DNA of 64,000 bases. It comes from Flexivirga endophytica. Its GTDB lineage: Bacteria; Actinomycetota; Actinomycetes; Actinomycetales; Dermatophilaceae. The position numbers were made by a program, and so were the translations under genes. Positions 59,009-64,000 of this stretch are shown one piece after another (positions within the stretch are counted from its first letter, which is position 1; every line of letters begins with the position of its first letter). The stretch covers positions 62,001-126,000 of the forward strand of contig NZ_BMHI01000005.1 of assembly GCF_014640635.1 (NCBI RefSeq), given 5' to 3'. Below the pieces are notes generated by a model. It had not been told where the DNA came from, did not search any database, and worked only from the letters and a program-made list of their open reading frames with translations.

Positions 59009-59757
59009 CGGTTCAGGAAGAACGCTGTGGTGATCGCGGCCATGACGGTGATGATCCCGGTCCGCAGCACGGAGGAGCTCACTCGACGGGCACCGCGCGC
59101 GCCCACCCAGCCGCCGGCGACTCCGGCGAGTAGGACGGGGATGGTCGCCGCCCAACTGATGCTCGAGGTCGCGACGAAGAAGAGGACGGCGATGGCTCGG
59201 GCCGCGCCCACCATGAGGTTCTTCGCCGGATTGAGTTCGTGCAGATCGGCGGTACTGAGCAGACTCCAGGTCGCCATCATCAGAATGCCCACGGCGCCGC
59301 CGATGTACCCGCCATACACGCCGAGCACGAATTGGCTGACCAGCACGGTGTGCGCGGGCAGCGTCAGGCGGCTGCGAAGTGCCTTGCCCACCGAACGCCC
59401 GACAGCGAACGTCACCGTGGCGAAGAGGAGCAGCCACGGAACGACGGCGCCGAACACGGCTGAGGGCGTGTTGACCAGCAACGCTGCCCCGATCAGCCCG
59501 CCGCCGGCCGTGATGGCGACGAGCATCCGGAGCGACGCACCGGCGATCGGCGCGAGGTCCCGGCGTGCCGCGGTGGCGCTCGCGACGCTGCCGGGGAACA
59601 GTGCAACGCTGCTCGAAGCATTCGCCACAACCGGATGCACACCCGCAGTGATCATGGCCGGTAACGTGACGAATGAGCCGCCACCACCTGCAGCATTCAT
59701 CGCGCCACCCACGAAACCTGCTGCCAGCAAAAGGATCAGCGACTCCCACAAACTCAC
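59005..59757 (-). CDS. TSUP-family (TauE/SafE) membrane transporter
   Basis: A 250-residue integral membrane protein with about eight helices. The two TSUP half-repeats are recognisable by GFVGGAMNAAGGGGSFVTLP and GVYGGYIGGAVGILMMA, plus NLMVGAARAIAVLFFVA. The family exports or imports small organosulfur or carboxylate anions (sulfite, sulfoacetate, taurine). The GTG 59757 (VSLWESLILLL) gives typical length; a TTG at 59793 with GGAG upstream is possible, and longer frames overlap the divergent LysR gene. Control by that LysR regulator is likely. Confidence 0.88.
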   Translation of the reverse strand: MSLWESLILLLAAGFVGGAMNAAGGGGSFVTLPAMITAGVHPVVANASSSVALFPGSVASATAARRDLAPIAGASLRMLVAITAGGGLIGAALLVNTPSAVFGAVVPWLLLFATVTFAVGRSVGKALRSRLTLPAHTVLVSQFVLGVYGGYIGGAVGILMMATWSLLSTADLHELNPAKNLMVGAARAIAVLFFVATSSISWAATIPVLLAGVAGGWVGARGARRVSSSVLRTGIITVMAAITTAFFLNR

Positions 59758-59850
59758 GATGTCGAACGTGCCGGGCAACGGAGTGTTGCACAATGCGGAA
59801 TCTCCGAAGTCAGGGTCTGCCTGAAACGAAGGCTGTGGTACCAAGGCGGT

Positions 59851-60762
59851 ATGTCGCCCATCGGACCATCGCTGCGATTCGACCTGACCGACCTGGCGCT
59901 GTTCATCAGCATCGCCGAGTCTGGCAGCATCACGCGTGGCGCGGAACGAGCCCACCTCGCACTCGCTTCCGCCAGCGCCCGCGTGCGAGGGATGGAGGCC
60001 GGTCTGGGAGTCCCACTGCTCGATCGAGGCCGTCGCGGGGTCACGCTGACCGAGGCGGGACAACTGCTGCTACGTCACGCGCGGTCCATCTCCCAGGACA
60101 TCGACGAGCTGAATCTCGAGTTGGCGGCATACGCCGAAGGGCACGGTGCGACCGTGCGCCTGCTCGCCAACACGGCGAGCACTGCGAGCCTGGTCACGGC
60201 CGCGGTCACGTCGTTCCTGGCGGACCGATCGGCCGTCCGTGTCGACCTCGAGCAGCGACCCAGCCGTCGCGCTGTCGTGGAGATCGCCGAACGCCGTGCC
60301 GACCTGGGCATCGTGTCCGACAGTGCCGATCTGGGGACGCTGCAGACCCGCACACTGCGTGAGGACCCGCTCGTCGTGCTCTGCGCGCCGCGTGGGCCAC
60401 TGGCACGCCGCAAGAAGGTGTCGATCGTCGAAGTCATCGAGCGGCCGTTCGTCGGCTTGAGCCACGGCAATGCGCTCGCCGAACACCTCGAGGACCACGC
60501 CCTGCCACTGGGGTCACGCTTCGCCTACCGCGTGCGGCTGCACAGTGTCGATGCGGTGTGCCAGGCGGTCGCCGCCGGCATCGGCATCACGATCCTGCCC
60601 CGGCACGCCGTGCAGGAATGGATCGACGACGGGTCGCTCGTCGCGGTGAGGCTCGACGAGTCCTGGGCCGAACGGACCCTGGTCGTGTGCTTCGTCGCCG
60701 AACGCGAGCTCTCACCGACAGCCCGGGCGCTGCGCGATCATCTCGTCGCCGGCTCGCGCTGA
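59851..60762 (+). CDS. LysR-family transcriptional regulator
   Basis: A 303-residue regulator. The N-terminal winged HTH is typical: LTDLALFISIAESGSITRGA, ERAHLALASASARVRGMEAG and GVPLLDRGRRGVTLTEAGQL. The effector domain (about 95-300) has the two-lobe periplasmic-binding fold, with RRADLGIVSDSADLG and VAAGIGITILPRHAV. It is divergent from the TSUP transporter (93 bp), a common pairing in which LysR activates export or uptake of its own effector. The ATG has AAGG 5 nt upstream. Effector unknown. Confidence 0.93.
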   Translation: MSPIGPSLRFDLTDLALFISIAESGSITRGAERAHLALASASARVRGMEAGLGVPLLDRGRRGVTLTEAGQLLLRHARSISQDIDELNLELAAYAEGHGATVRLLANTASTASLVTAAVTSFLADRSAVRVDLEQRPSRRAVVEIAERRADLGIVSDSADLGTLQTRTLREDPLVVLCAPRGPLARRKKVSIVEVIERPFVGLSHGNALAEHLEDHALPLGSRFAYRVRLHSVDAVCQAVAAGIGITILPRHAVQEWIDDGSLVAVRLDESWAERTLVVCFVAERELSPTARALRDHLVAGSR

Positions 60763-60790
60763 TCGATCAGCGCCGTGCCAGGGTGGCGCA

Positions 60791-61633
60791 ATGAAGGTGA
60801 TGCGTCCGGCAGAGGTTGTCGCTGCCGGATCCCGGCTCCTGGCACGCGGGTTGCGGCTGCGCCGCGTGCTCAGCGGAGGCCAGCACGCGATCACCGTGCT
60901 GGCGACTGCCGGCGCGGGCGACGACGCCGAATCCTATGTCGTCCGTGCGTTTCCGCACGCGTCCCCGGCGGTCGAGCACGAGCTCGGCGTGCTGCACCGA
61001 CTCGGCCCACTCGGTGCGCTCGCACCCCGGCTCGTCGCCCACGGCGAAGAGTCCGGCCACCCCGTGATCGTGACCTCCGCGCTCGACGGTGCGCACCCGG
61101 ATCCCGGACTGTCGCGGCATGCGATCGCTGAGCAGATGGCGATCGCCCTCGCGCAGATCCACCGGCTCGACGGCGCAGGTCTTCGTCGCGAGCCGCAGGA
61201 GCCGCCGGCACGAGCCGGTCGGCTCGCCACACGTGCGCACGAAGAGTGGACCCGGCTCGACCTGAACGACCGGGTGCTGACGCATTTCGACTTCTGGTGC
61301 GGCAACGCGCTCTGGGACGGCGACCAGTTGGTCGGAGTGGTCGACTGGAACGGCGCCCGATGGGCACCTCGTGGAGTGGACGTCGCGTGGTGTCGTCAGG
61401 ATCTGGTGCTGCTCGGCTCCCCGAGCGCCGCGGAGCACTTCCTCCGTACCTACGAGATGCACTCCGGGAACGCAGTTCCCGACATACACGCCTGGGATGT
61501 TCTTGCTGCCGAGCACGCCGACCCCCACGTCGCGACGTGGGACGTGAACTATCTGGGCATCGGCCGTGACGACATCACGGGGCCGCTCCTGCGCGGACGA
61601 CTTGACCGCTGGATCGAGGAGTTGCTCGGCTGA
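60791..61633 (+). CDS. phosphotransferase of the APH/choline kinase fold
   Basis: A 280-residue kinase-like protein. The catalytic loop is LTHFDFWCGNALW (HxDxxxxN), followed by GVVDWNGARWAPRGVDVAW with the metal-binding Asp. The N-lobe is compact: RRVLSGGQHAITVLATAG. This is the aminoglycoside/homoserine kinase/choline kinase-like fold (APH), but nothing points to antibiotics; many such enzymes phosphorylate cell metabolites. It starts 29 bp after the LysR gene on the same strand (weak AGGGTGG upstream) and ends 6 bp before the convergent GDT1 gene. Substrate unknown. Confidence 0.85.
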   Translation: MKVMRPAEVVAAGSRLLARGLRLRRVLSGGQHAITVLATAGAGDDAESYVVRAFPHASPAVEHELGVLHRLGPLGALAPRLVAHGEESGHPVIVTSALDGAHPDPGLSRHAIAEQMAIALAQIHRLDGAGLRREPQEPPARAGRLATRAHEEWTRLDLNDRVLTHFDFWCGNALWDGDQLVGVVDWNGARWAPRGVDVAWCRQDLVLLGSPSAAEHFLRTYEMHSGNAVPDIHAWDVLAAEHADPHVATWDVNYLGIGRDDITGPLLRGRLDRWIEELLG

Positions 61634-61639
61634 GTAGCC

Positions 61640-62257
61640 TCAGCCGCCAATCGCCGACACGGCACTCAGCACGCCGAGCACCACCATCACGACGGCTGCC
61701 ACCCGCGTGATCCAGACGATCGGCAGCACCTTCAGCAGCGTCTTGCCGCCGAGTATGGCGAGCAGTGCGACTGTCCACAGGCCGAGCGTCACACCGATTC
61801 CGACCGACAACGGATCGTCATACTTCGCAGCGAGATTCGCCGTGAGGATCTGGGTGAGGTCACCCCACTCGGCGACGAAGATCACGCCATACCCGAGCGA
61901 GGCGACCTTGAAGAACCCGGCACCGTCGAACTTGCCGGAGACCGCGTCCGCGCTCTCGGCCTCACCTTCGGCCTCTATCTCGTCCTGGTGCGCACCCTCG
62001 CGCCAGATCAGCCAGGCGCCGAGGAGGAAGAGCACGGCGACCAGAGCCTCGACCAGTCGACCCGGCAGGAGCGACAGCAACTGGCCGGCGCTGACCGCGA
62101 TCATGACGTGGGTCAGGAACGCCGCGGCTATGCCGGTGAACACCCACGGCCACGGGAAGCGCGTGCCGAGAACGAGTCCGGCGACGGCGCTCTTGTCCGG
62201 GAGCTCGGCCACGAAGGCGAGCGCGAAGACGGTGAGGATGATTCCGAGGTCGAGCAC
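61640..62257 (-). CDS. GDT1/TMEM165-family divalent cation (Mn2+) transporter
   Basis: A 205-residue membrane protein with six helices in two repeats. Repeat 1 has VAELPDKSAVAGL and repeat 2 has VAEWGDLTQIL, the two copies of the E-x-G-D-(K/R)-(T/S) signature (the first with Pro for Gly). An acidic loop (EIEAEGEAESADA) separates the halves. Family members move Mn2+ or Ca2+ against H+ across the membrane, and bacterial ones export Mn2+. The GTG 62257 follows AAGGA at 5 nt; longer frames run through the riboswitch. The yybP-ykoY switch upstream strongly supports manganese export. Confidence 0.93.
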   Translation of the reverse strand: MLDLGIILTVFALAFVAELPDKSAVAGLVLGTRFPWPWVFTGIAAAFLTHVMIAVSAGQLLSLLPGRLVEALVAVLFLLGAWLIWREGAHQDEIEAEGEAESADAVSGKFDGAGFFKVASLGYGVIFVAEWGDLTQILTANLAAKYDDPLSVGIGVTLGLWTVALLAILGGKTLLKVLPIVWITRVAAVVMVVLGVLSAVSAIGG

Positions 62258-62298
62258 GAAGGTCCTTGGCTTCGGGCCGGAACGCCGTGCCGGGCAAC

Positions 62299-62358
62299 AA
62301 AAAGGACGAGCACGTCGAACCGGCAGCGGATAGCTGTCATGGTTCGAACGTCTCGTCC
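62299..62358 (-). terminator. riboswitch-controlled intrinsic terminator before the GDT1 gene
   Basis: On the minus strand GGACGAGACGTTCGAACC (62358-62341) pairs with GGTTCGACGTGCTCGTCC (62321-62304), with two small bulges, followed by UUUUU (62303-62299). The left arm is also the 3' part of the yybP-ykoY aptamer, so aptamer and terminator are mutually exclusive. Confidence 0.8.
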
Positions 62359-62436
62359 AGTCACCTGTCGGTGACCCCGGACACCGGGCGGCGGGCCGCC
62401 AGTATGTCGACATCCGGTCGAGGGACTACTCCCGTT
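62338..62436 (-). ncRNA. yybP-ykoY (manganese) riboswitch
   Basis: On the minus strand, in order: ACGGGAGTAGTCCCTCGACC near the 5' end (GGGAGTAG at 62433-62426), GTCGACATACTGGCGG, a GC-rich second arm, then CTGGACGAGACGTTCGAACC. These match the conserved blocks of the yybP-ykoY family (GGGGAGUAG; CAUACU; the loop before CGAGAC). The gene controlled is a GDT1-type transporter, a classical partner. Mn2+ would stabilise the aptamer, block the overlapping terminator and turn expression on. Confidence 0.85.
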
Positions 62437-62528
62437 CACGACAAAGGCTAACGGGGCCGCGCCCGAGATGCACATCGCGCGGACCCCGTCGAGCCGGATG
62501 GCGCGAGAAGTCGCCGGGCCGCGACGAC

Positions 62529-62534
62529 TAACCT
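62529..62534 (+). promoter_or_regulatory. -10 element TAACCT for a leaderless birA-cyclase mRNA
   Basis: TAACCT ends 7 nt before the GTG at 62542; GGGTGAC between could also act as a weak ribosome binding site but lies very close. The position suits a leaderless transcript. Confidence 0.45.
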
Positions 62535-62541
62535 GGGTGAC

Positions 62542-64000
62542 GTGAGCCACTTCCTGGATCGATCGGAGATCAACGATCGGCTCGAGAGCACTCCCTGGCG
62601 CGACATCGACGTCAGTCCTGAAGTGGCATCCACCAACGACGAGCTGATGCGCGATCCGCGCCCGTGGCGGGCGCTGGTCACCGACAACCAGGTCGCCGGC
62701 CGTGGCCGGCTCGACCGTAGTTGGGTCGCGCCCGCCGGGACCTCGATAGCCCTGTCAGCGACCCTGCCGCTGCCGCGCGATGCGACCCGCTGGGGCTGGG
62801 TGCCGTTGCTCGTCGGTGTCGCCGTACGCCGCGCGGTCCGCGATCTGACCGGCGCATCGATCGGGCTGAAATGGCCCAATGACGTGCTCGCTCGCGCCGA
62901 CGCGCGCGCTCCCTGGTCGAAGCTCGCCGGCATCCTGTGCCAGGCCACCGGTGGCGCAGACCCGAGCGTCGTCGTCGGGATCGGGATCAACGTGCACCAG
63001 ACCGCCGAGGAGCTGCCGGTCGACACCGCGACGTCCCTGCACCTCGTCGGGCACGACGTGCGTTGTGAGGACCTGATCGTCGGCGTGTTGCGCGCCCTCG
63101 CGCAGATCCAGCAGGAGTGGGACGGCGACGGCGAGGACAGCGCCTATCGGGCCGCCTGCGTGACGGTGGGACAACAGGTGCGGGTCGAGATGTCCGGCGA
63201 CGAATCGGTCACCGGCCCGGCCTTGGACATCGACGCCATGGGCCGGCTGGTCGTCGACACGCCGGAGGGCCCGGTGCCGCACGCGGTGGGAGACGTCATA
63301 CACATCCGGCCGGGCGAGATGGACCTGTTGCCCGAGCCGGACCCGCACGATCGGGCCGCTTTCGTCGACGCCCTCGAGGAACGGCTGCTCGGTGCGCCGC
63401 GTTCGATGCGGCGCTCGGACATCGCCCGGGGAGCGGGTGTGACCGAGGAGGAGACCAGCCGGCTGTGGCGGGCGCTCGGTTTTGCGAGCGCCCGGGACGA
63501 GGACGTGGTCTTCTCCGAGGCCGATCTGACGGCGGTGCAGGCGGTCGCGCGAACCGTCCGGGACGGCGAGTTGGACGAGGCCACCGTGCTCGGTCTCGCG
63601 CGTGCCGTAGGCCGGTCGACCGATCGGCTCGCCATGTGGTCGCTGCAGGTGATCACCGACATGGTCACCGGCGACGACGGCATCGGGGTCGACAGCAGGG
63701 TCGCCCGGCTCGCCGCACAGCGCGCGGTCGACGTCGCCGAGGAGCTCACCCCTCTGATCACCTATGTATGGCGCCGCAATCTCGCCGTCGCGATCTCTCG
63801 GATGATCGCCGATTCGGAGCCGGAGTCGCACATCGGCGTACGCCGGACGATCGGTTTCGCCGACCTGGTCAACTTCACCCAGCTGACCCGGCAACTGGGG
63901 GAGCGGGAGCTCGCCGCGCTGGTGCAGCGCTTCGAGTCCCTGGCGTCCGACGTCGTGGCGACGCAGGGTGGTGCCGTCGTCAAAACCGTCGGCGACGAGA
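62542..64000 (+). CDS. birA: biotin protein ligase fused in frame to an Rv1264-like adenylate cyclase (3' end outside window)
   Basis: From GTG 62542 every codon to the window edge (486 so far) is open. Residues 1-257 are a complete monofunctional biotin protein ligase without the DNA-binding domain: GRGRLDRSW (53-61), KWPNDVL (110-116), catalytic-site Lys127 in SKLAGIL, VVVGIGINV (143-151), ending VGDVIHIRP, where normal BirA stops. No stop occurs here. The frame continues (GEMDLLPEPDPHD) into about 165 residues like the autoinhibitory domain of mycobacterial Rv1264. The class III cyclase domain then starts: IGFADLVNFTQL with metal Asp441, and KTVGDE with Asp485 at the edge. Met260 (ATG 63319) could be a separate start, but its ribosome binding site is poor. 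The ligase would serve the biotin carboxylase subunit encoded at 30353-32131. Confidence 0.88.
   Translation, partial: MSHFLDRSEINDRLESTPWRDIDVSPEVASTNDELMRDPRPWRALVTDNQVAGRGRLDRSWVAPAGTSIALSATLPLPRDATRWGWVPLLVGVAVRRAVRDLTGASIGLKWPNDVLARADARAPWSKLAGILCQATGGADPSVVVGIGINVHQTAEELPVDTATSLHLVGHDVRCEDLIVGVLRALAQIQQEWDGDGEDSAYRAACVTVGQQVRVEMSGDESVTGPALDIDAMGRLVVDTPEGPVPHAVGDVIHIRPGEMDLLPEPDPHDRAAFVDALEERLLGAPRSMRRSDIARGAGVTEEETSRLWRALGFASARDEDVVFSEADLTAVQAVARTVRDGELDEATVLGLARAVGRSTDRLAMWSLQVITDMVTGDDGIGVDSRVARLAAQRAVDVAEELTPLITYVWRRNLAVAISRMIADSEPESHIGVRRTIGFADLVNFTQLTRQLGERELAALVQRFESLASDVVATQGGAVVKTVGDE

Noticed and set aside
60791-61633. Aminoglycoside resistance phosphotransferase
   Set aside because: Only the general APH fold motifs are visible; neighbours are chromosomal housekeeping genes and nothing indicates resistance.
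1-64000. Integrated mobile element or prophage
   Set aside because: No integrase, transposase, phage structural gene or tRNA attachment site was found; base composition looks even throughout.

Overview
The window is chromosomal DNA of a high-GC actinobacterium. The evidence is G/C at third codon positions, many GTG starts, start/stop overlaps between genes, an accA3/pccB-type acyl-CoA carboxylase system, mycobacterial-type enzymes (LpdA, PmmB, an Rv1264-like cyclase) and typical actinobacterial intergenic repeats. Gene content fits the Dermacoccaceae/Intrasporangiaceae side of the Micrococcales, but that placement is inference. I see no rRNA, tRNA, prophage, insertion sequence or CRISPR array.

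Layout. 0-3 kb: end of an AbiEi-like gene, an exported guanyl-specific RNase with its barstar inhibitor, and an M20 amidohydrolase. 3-13 kb: a nucleoside importer (BMP lipoprotein, ATPase, two permeases) with cytidine deaminase, two paralogous small lipoproteins, thymidine phosphorylase, a cupin and adenosine deaminase. 13-20 kb: an RDD/SpoIIM/DUF58/MoxR/DUF4350/DUF4129 membrane cluster. 20-27.5 kb: a uridine-kinase-like protein, two aldehyde dehydrogenases (one truncated), deoC, a PH-domain protein, a phosphomannomutase and purine nucleoside phosphorylase. The lpdA, pnp, pmm, add, deoA, cdd and amidohydrolase genes recall the Mycobacterium tuberculosis Rv3303c-Rv3315c neighbourhood. Together 3-27 kb encode import of nucleosides, their deamination and phosphorolysis, and use of (deoxy)ribose phosphate.

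27.5-45 kb: lpdA, small membrane proteins, a TetR regulator with a double palindromic operator, a biotin-dependent carboxylase alpha subunit, an aldo/keto reductase, a Ser/Thr kinase, catalase, a MoxR/VWA pair, a cutinase-like hydrolase, a MerR regulator divergent from an acyl-CoA dehydrogenase/carboxyltransferase operon, and a YihY membrane protein. 45-57 kb: metE under a cobalamin riboswitch, a metallo-beta-lactamase-fold protein behind a SoxR-like box, two MFS transporters, Maf, a Na+/H+ antiporter carrying a UBP-type zinc finger, a DUF885 protein and a MOSC protein. 57-64 kb: a secreted HNH nuclease, a P-loop kinase-like protein, a LysR/TSUP divergent pair, a phosphotransferase, a GDT1/TMEM165 transporter behind a yybP-ykoY (Mn2+) riboswitch, and an open reading frame joining biotin protein ligase to an adenylate cyclase without any stop codon.

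Main points for a second look: the BirA-cyclase fusion; a family of intergenic elements with variable inverted arms on a 19-20 bp period; repeat elements translated as the N-termini of thymidine phosphorylase and an acyl-CoA carboxyltransferase; the yybP-ykoY switch with a legible terminator; a truncated aldehyde dehydrogenase paired with a full one; and two word-level signals (GTATG/CATAC enrichment and plus-strand bias of GGGGGAG). All family assignments are by eye; no database search was run.
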